NCBI RefSeq assembly: GCF_014216315.1
Contig: NZ_CP045702.1
Span: 6,138,001-6,202,000, forward strand
DNA from: Streptomyces finlayi
GTDB lineage: Bacteria > Actinomycetota > Actinomycetes > Streptomycetales > Streptomycetaceae
Reading direction: 5' to 3'
DNA: 64,000 nt
The position numbers and the translations under genes are program-made. Below the pieces are notes generated by a model. That model saw only the letters and a list, made by a program, of their open reading frames with translations. It did not search any database and was not told where the DNA came from. Numbering within the stretch: the stretch's first letter is position 1; every line of letters starts with the position of its first letter. This document shows positions 54,645-64,000 of the stretch, piece after piece.

Positions 54645-55301
54645 GTGACCACCCCCGAGTCGCCCCAGCCCGTAGACGCCGTCGACGACGACAAGTCGCA
54701 CGTCCCGCCGCTGACGACCCGTGTCGTCATCGCCGAGGACGAGGCCCTCATCCGCCTCGACCTCAAAGAGATGCTGGAGGAAGAGGGCTACTCGGTCGTC
54801 GGTGAGGCCGGTGACGGGCAGCAGGCCGTCGAGCTGGCCCGGGAGCACAAGCCGGACCTCGTGATCCTCGATGTGAAGATGCCCGTGCTCGACGGGATCT
54901 CCGCAGCGGAGAAGATCACCGAGGAGTCCATCGCGCCGGTCCTGATGCTCACCGCGTTCTCGCAGCGCGACCTCGTCGAGCGGGCCAGGGACGCCGGGGC
55001 GATGGCGTACCTCGTGAAGCCGTTCAGCAAGAGCGACGTGGTGCCGGCCATCGAGATGGCGGTGTCGCGGTTCGCGGAGCTGAAGGCGCTGGAGGGTGAG
55101 GTCGCGGACCTCTCGCAGCGGCTGGAGACCCGGAAGCTGGTCGACCGTGCGAAGAGCATCCTGCAGACGGACTACGGCCTCTCCGAGCCCGCCGCGTTCC
55201 GCTGGATCCAGAAGACGTCGATGGACCGCAGGCTCTCCATGCAGCAGCTCGCCGAGGCGCTCATCGAGGACGCCGAGGAGAAGAAGAAGGCGGCCGAGTA
55301 G
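54645..55301 (+). CDS. pdtaR: ANTAR-domain response regulator (PdtaR-like)
   Basis: A 218-residue response regulator. The receiver domain has VVIAEDEALIRLDLKEML, the phospho-Asp in LVILDVKMPVLDG, MLTAFSQRDLV and the Lys in YLVKPFSKSD. The C-terminal ANTAR domain (RLETRKLVDRAKSILQTDYG, AFRWIQKTSMDRRLSM) binds hairpin pairs in RNA to prevent transcription termination. It closely resembles mycobacterial PdtaR; its kinase PdtaS is not in the window. GTG 54645 follows GAGGAG. A TAGGCT at 54603 may be its -10. Confidence 0.92.
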   Translation: MTTPESPQPVDAVDDDKSHVPPLTTRVVIAEDEALIRLDLKEMLEEEGYSVVGEAGDGQQAVELAREHKPDLVILDVKMPVLDGISAAEKITEESIAPVLMLTAFSQRDLVERARDAGAMAYLVKPFSKSDVVPAIEMAVSRFAELKALEGEVADLSQRLETRKLVDRAKSILQTDYGLSEPAAFRWIQKTSMDRRLSMQQLAEALIEDAEEKKKAAE

Positions 55302-55320
55302 CCCCGTACACGCACACGTA

Positions 55321-55367
55321 CGAAGGAGGCCCGCACCCCGGATCGATCGGGGTGCGGGCCTCCTTCG
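55321..55367. terminator. Very strong terminator between pdtaR and livF
   Basis: A perfect 19-bp stem (CGAAGGAGGCCCGCACCCC and complement) with a nine-base loop GGATCGATC, between convergent pdtaR and livF. Confidence 0.85.
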
Positions 55368-55387
55368 CGTGCGGAGTGCGGAGGGTG

Positions 55388-56100
55388 TCAGTCCTCGCCG
55401 AGGTACGCCTTGCGGACGGACTCGTCGTGCAGGAGGTCCGCTCCGGTGCCGGAGAGGACGATCTTGCCGACCTCCATGACGTGCCCCTGGTCCGCGAGGG
55501 ACAGGGCGGCCTGGGCGTTCTGCTCGACGAGCAGGATCGTGGTGCCCGACGCCTTGAGTTCGACGATGGTCTCCATGATCTTCTGCATCATGATCGGGGA
55601 GAGGCCCATGGAGGGCTCGTCGAGCATGAGCAGCTTGGGCTGGGACATGAGGGCGCGTCCCATGGCGAGCATCTGCTGTTCGCCGCCCGAGAGGGTGCCT
55701 GCGGCCTGCTTCCGGCGTTCCCCGAGGATGGGGAAGAGGTCGTAGGCGCGCTGGACGTCCTTCTCGATGCCTGCCTTGTCGTTGCGGAGGTAGGCGCCGA
55801 GGAGGAGGTTCTCGGTGATCGTCAGCCGGGGGAAGATGTGGCGTCCCTCGGGGGAGTGGGCGAGGCCCAGTGCGACGATCTTGTGTGCGGGGATGTTGGC
55901 GAGTGGCTTGCCCTCGAAGAGGATGCGGCCGCCGAGTGGCTTGAGCAGTCCGGAGAGGGTGCGCAGGGTGGTGGTCTTTCCGGCGCCGTTGGTGCCGATG
56001 AGGGTGACCACCTGGCCGGCTTCGACGCTGAAGGAGATCCCCTTGACGGCTTCGATCTTGCCGTAGGCGACGCGGAGGTCCTCGACCTCGAGCAGTGCGG

Positions 56101-56104
<4 letters not shown>
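55388..56104 (-). CDS. livF: Branched-chain amino acid ABC transporter ATP-binding protein LivF
   Basis: A 238-residue ABC ATPase. Walker A GTNGAGKTTT, the signature LSGGEQQMLAMGRAL, Walker B LLMLDEPS and the LivF marker MGLSPIMMQKI are intact, with VEQNAQAALSLADQG at the switch region. It powers uptake of leucine, isoleucine and valine or similar amino acids with LivG, LivM, LivH and LivK. ATG 56104 overlaps the livG stop (ATGA). Confidence 0.95.
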
Positions 56105-57011
<907 letters not shown>

Positions 57012-57015
<4 letters not shown>

Positions 57016-58793
57016 GCCCCCGCCTTCGTGGTTCCGGCGGCCGTGTCGGTGAGTGGTACGTCCGGTGGTACGTCGAGCTGGCCGGTCTCGTGGAATTCGA
57101 GTTGCTTCCTGCGGTCGGCGACCAGGCCTTCGGGGCGGAAGCGCATCAGGAGGATGAGTGCGAGTCCGAAGAGGAAGAGCTGGTAGTCCTGCATGAACTG
57201 CAGTTTGGCCGGGATCAGGTAGAGCAGTGCGGCGCCGACGAGGGGTCCGCTCAGGGTTCCCATGCCGCCGAGGATGACGGCGGCGAGGAGGAACGCGGAG
57301 TTGGGCGGTACGGATCCGGCGAACTGGTACTGCTCGGGGGTGACCGTGTAGGAGACGTGCGCCTGTACGGTTCCGGCGAGTCCGGCGAGGGTGGCGCCGA
57401 GGGCGAAGGCGAGCAGCTTGAGCCGGAAGGCGTTGATGCCCATGGCGGTGGCTGCGGTCTCGTCCTCGCGGATGGCGACCCAGGCGCGGCCGATGCGGGA
57501 TTCGTTGGAGCGGCGGAACACCATGACGACGACGCCGGTGAAGACGAGCATCAGCAGGTAGTAGTTGGCGGACCTGCCGAGGGTGAATCCGCCGATGTCG
57601 TGGCTGATCCCGAAGTCGAATCCGAGGATGTTGAGGTCGGGGATGCTCGGGATGCCCTGGGAGCCGTTGGTGAGGTCCGGGCCGCTGACGCCGTTGAGTG
57701 CGTTGACGGTGAGCCGGAAGATCTCTCCGAATCCGAGGGTGACGATGGCGAGGTAGTCGCCGCGCAGCCGGAGTGTCGGGGCGCCGATGACGACGCCGAA
57801 GACGAGTGAGGCTGCGGCGCCGGTGAGGACGGCGGCCCAGAAGGGGAACTGGACGCCGATGGGTGACATCGGGGAGCCGGAGACCAGGGCGGCGGCGTAG
57901 GCGCCGACGCCGAGGAAGGCGACGTATCCGAGGTCGAGGAGGCCGGCGAGGCCGACGACGACGTTGAGGCCGAGTGCCACGGTCGCGAAGATGAGGATGT
58001 TCGCGCCGATGAGGGCGTACTGCTCGTTCTGCTGGGTGAAGGGGAAGCAGAACGCCGCGATGAGGGCTGCGGCGACGGTGACGTTGCGGTGCTTGGTGGT
58101 GAGTGCGGTGATGCGGGCGATGAGCCCGGCGCGGCTGATCGCGGTGAAGCCGAAGGCTACGGCGATCAGGAAGCCGATGAAGAGTTCGGCGTATTCGGTG
58201 TCGATGCCGTACGTGAAGACGTGCAGCCCGATGCCGAAGGCTCCGGCGATGATCAGGATCTCTGCCCAGGCGGGGAGGTCCTTGATGCGCTTCGGCGCGG
58301 GGGCGCGGAGGCTGTCGCGGAATCGTTCCCAGGCGTTCGGCGAGCTGTCCTTTTCGAGGGGCAGGTCGCCGGGGAGGCCGAGGGAGGCGATGACGGCGAT
58401 GAGTGCGCCGGTGGCGCTGACCCAGGCTCCGGGTTCGAGGTTGACGACGCCGCCGAGTTTTGCGGAGATGGCGCCGATGGAGTAGCCGACGACGCCGAGG
58501 GTGCCGAGGGCGAGGAGCCGGGTGGGGCTGTTGGTGCCGCCTGGGGTGAGCCAGCGCAGTCCCTTGATGCCGTATCCGGAGAGCGCGAAGAGCAGGGTGA
58601 GTGCCGCGCAGATGAGGGCGAGGACCTGGAGGCCGCCGGGGTAGCCGGTGACGGTGAGGTCGCCGGGGAATTCGTCGGTCCAGGTCCAGGCGAGGAAGGT
58701 GCCGGTGAGGGCGATGGCCGCGCCCGCCGTGGTGGCGATGCGGGCGGCTGCGGTGGGCAGGGCGAGGAAGGCCGGTGCGTTCTGGGTGGTCAT
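57012..58793 (-). CDS. livM: Branched-chain amino acid ABC transporter permease LivM
   Basis: A 593-residue permease, longer than most LivM proteins because of an N-terminal half with six or so extra hydrophobic helices. The C-terminal half has the family motifs GLNVVVGLAGLLDLGYVAFLG, GAPTLRLRGDYLAIVTLGFGEI, NALNGVSGPDLTNG and GRAWVAIREDETAATAMGIN. Start ATG 58793 lies five bases after the livH stop. Works with LivH as the membrane channel. Confidence 0.93.
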
Positions 58794-58798
58794 CGGTA

Positions 58799-59728
58799 TC
58801 ACGCCCTGTCCGCGACGCGTTCGCCCAGCAGGCCCTGGGGCCTGATGAGCAGGACGAGGATGAGGAGGACGAAGGCCCACACGTCCTTCCAGGCGCCGCC
58901 TCCGAAGAGTTCCATGCCGGGGACCTCGCTCATGTAGCCGGTGGCGAGGGATTCGGCGATGCCGAGTACGACTCCGCCGAGCATGGCGCCGTAGATGTTG
59001 CCGATGCCGCCGAGTACGGCTGCGGTGAAGGCCTTGAGCCCCATGATGAAGCCCATGCGGAAGCCGATCTGGCCGTTCTTGAGCCCGTAGGCGACGGCGG
59101 CGACGGCGGCGAACGCGGCACCGATGGCGAAGGCCATGACGATGATGCGGTCGGTGTTGATGCCCATGAGCTTGGCGGTGTCGGGGTCCTGCGAGGTCGC
59201 CTGCATGCCGCGGCCTGCGCGGGTCTTCGAGACGAAGAGGCCGAGGGCGATCATGCAGAGGGGGGCCACGACGAGGACGAAGAGGTCTCCGCGTTGGATG
59301 TTGGCGCCGAGGATCTCGAACGCCTCACCCTCGAACTGGGGGAAGGAGCGGTCCTTCGTGGCGTTCGGGTACCACATCCACACCGCTTGCTGGAGGGCGA
59401 GCGAGAGGCCGATGGCCGTGATGAGGGGGGCTAGGCGTGGTGCTGTGCGCAGGGGCCGGTAGGCGAAGCGTTCAGCGGCCATGCTGATGGCGACGGCGGC
59501 GATGACGCCACCGGCGATCATGAGGGGTATCGCAGCTATGAGGGAGAGTCCCGACGGAAGGCCGAGGTAGACCGTGAGGGCACCGAAGCCTCCGATCATG
59601 AAGATCTCGCCGTGTGCGAAGTTGATGAGCTGGATGATTCCGTAGACCATCGTGTAACCGATCGCGATGAGACCGTACATCGCGCCGAGGATGAGTCCAT
59701 TGGCCAGCTGTTGCGGCAGTTCGTTCAC
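58799..59728 (-). CDS. livH: Branched-chain amino acid ABC transporter permease LivH
   Basis: A 309-residue permease with the usual LivH features: QQLANGLILGAMYGLIAIGYT, MVYGIIQLINFAHGEIFMIG, TSQDPDTAKLMGINTDRI and FTAAVLGGIGNIYGAMLGG. GTG 59728 starts it. About 104 bases, including a strong stem-loop, separate it from livK. Confidence 0.95.
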   Translation of the reverse strand: MNELPQQLANGLILGAMYGLIAIGYTMVYGIIQLINFAHGEIFMIGGFGALTVYLGLPSGLSLIAAIPLMIAGGVIAAVAISMAAERFAYRPLRTAPRLAPLITAIGLSLALQQAVWMWYPNATKDRSFPQFEGEAFEILGANIQRGDLFVLVVAPLCMIALGLFVSKTRAGRGMQATSQDPDTAKLMGINTDRIIVMAFAIGAAFAAVAAVAYGLKNGQIGFRMGFIMGLKAFTAAVLGGIGNIYGAMLGGVVLGIAESLATGYMSEVPGMELFGGGAWKDVWAFVLLILVLLIRPQGLLGERVADRA

Positions 59729-59761
59729 CGCAGGGCCTCCGTGGAGTGGTTCGGATATGGC

Positions 59762-59796
59762 ACCGCGCGGGAGCGCTCGTAGCGCTCCCGCGCGGT
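59762..59796 (-). terminator. Intercistronic stem-loop between livK and livH
   Basis: Perfect 16-bp stem (ACCGCGCGGGAGCGCT and complement) with a three-base loop, in the 104-base gap inside the liv operon. Likely a partial terminator or mRNA stabiliser that keeps the binding protein more abundant than the membrane parts. Confidence 0.7.
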
Positions 59797-59832
59797 CTGG
59801 TTGCTATGTGTGACCGGGAGTCCTTGCGGGAC

Positions 59833-61056
59833 CTACTTGACGGCCTCGCTGAGCTTGGAGACCCACTTGCCGCCGTCGACCTGGTAGGCGGTCATCATGG
59901 TGTTGGTGGTGTCGCCGAACTCGTCGAAGGAGACGGGGCCGGTGACGCCCTCGAACTGGACCTTGCTCATGGCCTCGAGGACCTTGACGCGGGCGTCGTC
60001 CGGGAGCTTGCCGTCGTTCTCGGCGACTACGGCCTTGACGGCCTCGATGATCGCCCAGGTGGCGTCGTAGGTGCCGCCGCCGTACGCCTCGTAGGCGTCC
60101 TTGTAGCCGGCCGTCTTGTAGTCCGCGATGAACTTCTTGGCGGAGTCGAGCTCTTCGACGGGCTTGCCGACGGAGGTGGCGATGTCGCCCTGGGACTTCT
60201 TGTTCAGGGTGATGAAGTCGGCGCTGTACATGCCGTCGCCGCCCATGAGCGGGATCTTCACGCTGTCCTTGAGCTGCTGGCTCAGGGGTGCGCCGGCGGG
60301 GTACTCGCCGCCGTAGTAGACGGCCTTGGCCTTGGAGCCCTTGACCTTGGTGACGACGGAGTTGAAGTCACGGTCGTCGGGGTTGACGTGGTCCGAGCCG
60401 ACGATCTTGCCGCCGAGCTCGGTGAACGTCGCCTTGAAGGAGGCGGCGAGTCCGGCGCCGTAGGGCTTCTGGTCGTCGATGAGGTAGACGTCCTTGATCT
60501 TCGCGGTCTTGAAGAGGTAGTTCGCCGCGAAGGCACCCTGGATGGCGTCGGTGGTGGCGGTACGGAAGTACGTCTTGTACGGACGCTTCTTCTCGCCGGT
60601 CTTCCAGTCGTTGCCCTGGGTCAGCTCGGTGCCGGTGTTGGCCGGGGAGACCTGGGTGAGGTTGGCGTCGGTGAGCGGCTTCTGCATCGACTGCGCGACG
60701 CCGGAGTTCAGCGGGCCGACGACGCCGAGGACGGTCTTGTCGTTGATGAAGCTGGCGGCGTTCTGCTGGCCGACGGACGGCTGGGCCTGGTCGTCGAGGG
60801 GCTTGACCTCGAACTTGATGCCCGGGACCGTCTTGTCCTTGTTCGCCGTCTTGGCGGCGAGGTCGGCGGAGTTCTTGATGCCGAGGCCGAGGGCGGAGAG
60901 GTCGCCGGTCAGGGGGGCGTCGACGCCGATGACGACGGTCTGGGTGTCGCCGCTGCCGCTGCTCTTCTTGTCGTCCTCGCGCGATCCGCAGGCGGTGAGT
61001 GTGAGTGCTCCGGTGGTGAGCACTGCGGTGAGTATGAGCAAAGAACGGTGTCGCAC
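59833..61056 (-). CDS. livK: Branched-chain amino acid ABC transporter substrate-binding lipoprotein
   Basis: A 407-residue extracellular solute-binding lipoprotein. The signal peptide MRHRSLLILTAVLTTGALT ends in the lipobox LTAC with the lipidated Cys near residue 23, then a Ser/Gly/Asp linker. The type 1 periplasmic-binding fold follows (VVIGVDAPLTGDLSALGLGI, QPSVGQQNAASFIND, VLGVVGPLNSGVAQ, VYLIDDQKPYGAGLAASF). GTG 61056 has AAAGGA upstream. First gene of the liv operon. Confidence 0.95.
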   Translation of the reverse strand: MRHRSLLILTAVLTTGALTLTACGSREDDKKSSGSGDTQTVVIGVDAPLTGDLSALGLGIKNSADLAAKTANKDKTVPGIKFEVKPLDDQAQPSVGQQNAASFINDKTVLGVVGPLNSGVAQSMQKPLTDANLTQVSPANTGTELTQGNDWKTGEKKRPYKTYFRTATTDAIQGAFAANYLFKTAKIKDVYLIDDQKPYGAGLAASFKATFTELGGKIVGSDHVNPDDRDFNSVVTKVKGSKAKAVYYGGEYPAGAPLSQQLKDSVKIPLMGGDGMYSADFITLNKKSQGDIATSVGKPVEELDSAKKFIADYKTAGYKDAYEAYGGGTYDATWAIIEAVKAVVAENDGKLPDDARVKVLEAMSKVQFEGVTGPVSFDEFGDTTNTMMTAYQVDGGKWVSKLSEAVK

Positions 61057-61650
61057 GAAAGAGGTCCTTTCCCTGGCGCGGCCTCCTCTGCTGAGGTGCC
61101 GTGACGATCGCCGGGCCGTACTGGGCTGGTACTAGGCCGTGCAGCAAACACACCCGGCGGCGCGGTGACTGGCCGTGACTCTATGGGCAGTGCCGGGGGT
61201 CCGGGATGGGCAGCGGCAGGATGTGACTCTCTTGTTATGCCCTTGAGGAAGGCTTGAGGTGCCTGTGTGGACATGTGCGGCTTTATCGCTTGACAGAGAA
61301 GTGACCGCATGCTGAGAACGCGCAGCTCCGTTAAGGCGCTTGAAGTGATCTTGGTGCTGTCTCACCCGGGGGGTGCCGACGGGCGTGCGGCATCGTCGCC
61401 GGTGTCCGGTGCCGGCCTCGGGGGCCCGGGTTCGCATTGCGTGCACGTTACGCAGGGTTACATCGGGGGAGGTGTGCCCGGCCGCTGTGACGCCGCGTGG
61501 CTGACGAGTGCCTCATGGAACAGGCTTCTGGGTCAAGGGAGTTGGCGAATGTCGCTGGTCAACGGGCTGTTGGCGGTGGGGATATGGGTCCGCCCGGCCG
61601 GAATGTGTGGTGCGTTCCGGTCGGGCAGGGGTGTGTGCGGCTGTCGTTGC
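61057..61650. other. Intergenic region upstream of livK without a clear gene
   Basis: About 590 bases between livK (minus) and the 3' end of the thioesterase gene (minus). No convincing coding frame on either strand. Two GTTAC pentamers ten bases apart (61447 and 61457) resemble half of a GlnR-type box but the second half-site GAAAC is missing. A plus-strand TTGACA (61290-61295) has no good -10. It should contain the livK promoter, which I could not pin down. Confidence 0.5.
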
Positions 61651-62121
61651 CTATCCGGCGGCGGGGGTGGGGGCGTCGCGGAGCAGGCAGGTGAGGCGGG
61701 CGGTGCAGACCCGCTTGTCCTGTTCGTCGGTGATGACGATCTCGTACGTGGCGGTGCTGCGGCCGCGGTGGACGGGGGTGGCGACGCCGGTCACGAGGCC
61801 GCTGCGTACGCCCCGGTGGTGGGTGCAGTTCAGGTCGACGCCGACGGCGAGCTTGGTGCTGCCGCCGTGCAGCATGGAGCCGATGGAGCCGAGGGTCTCG
61901 GCGAGGACGGCGGAGGCGCCGCCGTGGAGGAGTCCGTAGGGCTGGGTGTTGCCCTCGACGGGCATGGTGCCCACGACGCGGTCGGGGGAGGCCTCGACGA
62001 CGGTGACGCCCATGCGCTCGCCGAGGTGTCCGGCGGAGAAGAGGGCGGGGAGGTCGATGCCGAGTGCGGCGTACTCGGCGATGATCTCCTGGGGGAACGT
62101 GGGTGTGGTGTGCTCGCCCAT
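61651..62121 (-). CDS. PaaI-type hotdog-fold thioesterase
   Basis: A 156-residue hotdog thioesterase: RMGVTVVEASPDRVVGTMPV, GLLHGGASAVLAETLGSIGS (HGG core) and NCTHHRGVRSGLVTG. Hydrolyses aromatic or other acyl-CoA thioesters. ATG 62121 is chosen over the upstream frame extension because GGAG (about 62131-62134) precedes it. Two 13-base direct repeats and a 16-base palindrome lie upstream (62158-62215). Confidence 0.87.
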   Translation of the reverse strand: MGEHTTPTFPQEIIAEYAALGIDLPALFSAGHLGERMGVTVVEASPDRVVGTMPVEGNTQPYGLLHGGASAVLAETLGSIGSMLHGGSTKLAVGVDLNCTHHRGVRSGLVTGVATPVHRGRSTATYEIVITDEQDKRVCTARLTCLLRDAPTPAAG

Positions 62122-62157
62122 GGGGTCCGGCTCCGATCGTCTGCGCTGACTGATTGC

Positions 62158-62215
62158 TGTGTGCACTGTTTCGATGTGTGCACTGTTCTTATCAGACCGC
62201 TGAGCGAACGCTTAG
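62158..62215 (-). promoter_or_regulatory. Direct repeats and palindrome upstream of the thioesterase
   Basis: TGTGTGCACTGTT occurs perfectly at 62158-62170 and 62175-62187 (17-base period). A 16-base palindrome CTGAGCG-AA-CGCTTAG with one mismatch follows at 62200-62215. They lie 37-95 bases upstream of the thioesterase ATG, in the right place for regulator binding; which regulator is unknown. Confidence 0.5.
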
Positions 62216-62295
62216 TGGGTGGCCGCTGCGACGTTCGTCACCAGGTACGTCGCGTGCGAGCCGGGGTCGCGCGCGGGCGCGCCACCGCGTGCCTG

Positions 62296-64000
62296 TCACC
62301 GGGTGTTCTCGAAGCGCACGACGACGGACTTGCTGGCCGGGGTGTTGCTGGTGTCGGCGGTGGCGTCGAGCGGGACGAGCACGTTGGTCTCGGGGTAGTA
62401 GGCGGCGGCGCAGCCGCGTGCGGTCGGGTAGTGCACGACGCGGAAGCCGGGGGCGCGTCGTTCGACTCCGTCCTTCCACTCGCTGACGAGGTCGGTGTAG
62501 CCGCCGTCGGTGAGGCCGAGGGCTTCGGCGTCGGCGGGGTTGACCATGACGATGCGGCGTCCGCCCTTGATACCGCGGTAGCGGTCGTCGAGGCCGTAGA
62601 TCGTGGTGTTGTACTGGTCGTGGGAGCGAAGGGTCTGCAACAGCAGTCGGCCTTCGGGGAGTTCGGGGTATTCGACGGGGGCGGCGGTGAAGTTGGCCTT
62701 GCCCGTGGTGGTGGGGAAGCGGCGCTCGTCGCGTGGGGCGTGGGGAAGTGTGAAGCCGCCGGGTACGGCGACGCGGGCGTTGAAGTCCTCGAAGCCGGGG
62801 ACGACGCGGGAGATGCGGTCGCGGATCGTGCCGTAGTCCTTCTCGAACTCTTCCCAGTTCGTGGCGGACGCGGTGCCGAGGACGGCGCGGGCGAGCCGGG
62901 CGACGATCGCCGGTTCGGAGAGCAGGTGGGGGCCGGCGGGGGTGAGGTTGCCGCGGGAGGAGTGGACCATGCCCATGGAGTCCTCGACCGTCACGAACTG
63001 TTTGCCGCTCGCCTGGGTGTCCTTGTCGGTGCGCCCGAGGGTGGGGAGGATCAGGGCGCGGGTGCCGGTGACGGTGTGCGAGCGGTTGAGTTTGGTCGAT
63101 ACGTGGACGGTGAGGCGGGCGCGGCGCATGGCGGCCTCGGTGACGGTGGTGTCGGGTGTCGCCGCGACGAAGTTGCCGCCCATGGCGAAGAAGACCTTGG
63201 CGTCGCCGTCGCGCAGGGCCTGGATGGAGCGCACGACGTCGTAGCCGTGGTGGCGGGGCGAGGTGATGCCGAATTCTTTGTCGAGGGCGTCGAGGAAGGC
63301 GGCCGGGGGCCGTTCGAAGATGCCCATGGTGCGGTCGCCCTGGACGTTGGAGTGGCCGCGTACGGGGCATACGCCGGCGCCGGGGCGGCCGATGTTGCCG
63401 CGGAGCAGGAGGAAGTTGACCACTTCGCGGATGGTGGGTACCGCGTGTTTGTGCTGGGTGAGGCCCATGGCCCAGCAGACGATGGTGCGCTCGGAGGCGA
63501 GGATCATCGTCAGGGCTTCTTCGATCGCGGTGCGGTCGAGGCCGGTGGCGGTGAGCGTGGTGTCCCAGTCGGCGGTGCGGGCGGTCTTCGCGAACTCCTC
63601 GTATCCGTGGGTGTGTTCACGTACGAAGGTTTCGTCGACGGCGCCTGCGGTCTCCAGGATCATCTTGTTGAGGAGGCGGAAGAGGGCCTGGTCGCCGCCG
63701 AGCCGGATCTGGAGGAACAGGTCGGTGAGGGTGGTGCCCTTGATCATGCCGAGGGGGGTCTGCGGGTTCTTGAAGCGTTCCAGGCCGGCTTCGGGCAGCG
63801 GATTCACCGAGATGATCTTCGCGCCCGCCGACTTGGCCTGTTCCAGGGCGGAGAGCATGCGGGGATGGTTCGTTCCCGGGTTCTGACCGGCGACGATGAT
63901 CAGGTCGGCGTGGTGGAGGTCTTCCAGGGAGACGCTGCCCTTGCCGATCCCGATCGTCTCGGTGAGTGCGGAGCCGGACGACTCGTGGCACATGTTCGAG
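62296..64000 (-). CDS. FdhF/YdeP family molybdopterin oxidoreductase, 5'-truncated by window edge
   Basis: The C-terminal 569 residues of a molybdenum bis-MGD enzyme related to formate dehydrogenase H and YdeP. SNMCHESSGSAL at the cut end, ADLIIVAGQNPGTNHPRML, WAMGLTQHKHAV, LLLRGNIGRPGAGVCPVRGHSNVQGDRTMG and HDQYNTTIYGLDD are typical. About 190 N-terminal residues lie beyond the window. The physiological substrate of this group is uncertain. Stop TGA at 62296-62298. Confidence 0.92.
   Translation of the reverse strand, partial: SNMCHESSGSALTETIGIGKGSVSLEDLHHADLIIVAGQNPGTNHPRMLSALEQAKSAGAKIISVNPLPEAGLERFKNPQTPLGMIKGTTLTDLFLQIRLGGDQALFRLLNKMILETAGAVDETFVREHTHGYEEFAKTARTADWDTTLTATGLDRTAIEEALTMILASERTIVCWAMGLTQHKHAVPTIREVVNFLLLRGNIGRPGAGVCPVRGHSNVQGDRTMGIFERPPAAFLDALDKEFGITSPRHHGYDVVRSIQALRDGDAKVFFAMGGNFVAATPDTTVTEAAMRRARLTVHVSTKLNRSHTVTGTRALILPTLGRTDKDTQASGKQFVTVEDSMGMVHSSRGNLTPAGPHLLSEPAIVARLARAVLGTASATNWEEFEKDYGTIRDRISRVVPGFEDFNARVAVPGGFTLPHAPRDERRFPTTTGKANFTAAPVEYPELPEGRLLLQTLRSHDQYNTTIYGLDDRYRGIKGGRRIVMVNPADAEALGLTDGGYTDLVSEWKDGVERRAPGFRVVHYPTARGCAAAYYPETNVLVPLDATADTSNTPASKSVVVRFENTR

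Noticed and set aside
61290..61320. Plus-strand TTGACA as promoter of a small RNA in the livK upstream gap
   Set aside because: No suitable -10 at 16-18 bases and nothing structured or coding downstream.
61447..61461. GTTAC direct repeats upstream of livK as GlnR box
   Set aside because: Spacing is five bases rather than six and the GAAAC half is absent.

Overview
The window is high-GC (about 70% or more) actinobacterial chromosome with GTG/TTG starts, ATGA/GTGA gene overlaps and strong C preference on coding strands. The gene order trpE - three small membrane proteins - trpC - trpM - trpB - trpA - DsbA-like - lgt, then gltBD, pyk, pdtaR and livFGMHK, is typical of the core chromosome of Streptomyces. 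No plasmid, phage, CRISPR or rRNA signatures were seen.

Layout: 1-8351 holds the tryptophan genes and lgt, all on the plus strand. 8420-16287 is a minus-strand operon of seven translationally coupled genes: four different ADP-ribosylglycohydrolase-fold proteins, a ribokinase, a class III CoA-transferase and a CitE-like lyase. 16570-23747 carries a VIT1/CCC1 metal transporter and gltBD. 23913-26342 has a rhomboid protease, short tandem repeats, a HutD-family protein and the scar of two broken divergent genes. 26439-38277 is a steroid C/D-ring (HIP) degradation island matching the mycobacterial KstR2 regulon: fadE32, fadE31, ipdF, kstR2, fadA6, ipdC, ipdB, ipdA, echA20 and an SDR. Two near-identical KstR2-type operators lie in its two divergent promoters. 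A cold-shock protein and a DEAD-box helicase sit in its middle. 38364-46276 holds a metalloprotease-like protein, a trypsin (sprT) followed by 41-bp tandem repeats, a GH35 beta-galactosidase with a divergent AraC regulator, a chorismate mutase and aminopeptidase N. 46517-49338 is an orphan amino-acid decarboxylase / N-hydroxylase pair of siderophore type. 49402-55301 holds a Tat-exported 5'-nucleotidase, a SIMPL protein, pyruvate kinase, a low-GC LAGLIDADG gene, a tRNA gene and pdtaR. 55388-61056 is the branched-chain amino acid ABC transporter. The window ends with a PaaI thioesterase and the 3' part of an FdhF/YdeP molybdoenzyme.

The best candidates for undescribed biology are the quadruple glycohydrolase-kinase-CoA-transferase-lyase operon, the unusual class I tRNA with a CAA anticodon beside a TTA-containing homing-endonuclease-like gene, and the terminator-like leader of the cold-shock gene. 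The KstR2 island is a known pathway, but it is notable for its operators and for the cold-shock genes inside it. All functional statements come from reading the sequence and from remembered family features; no database search was run.
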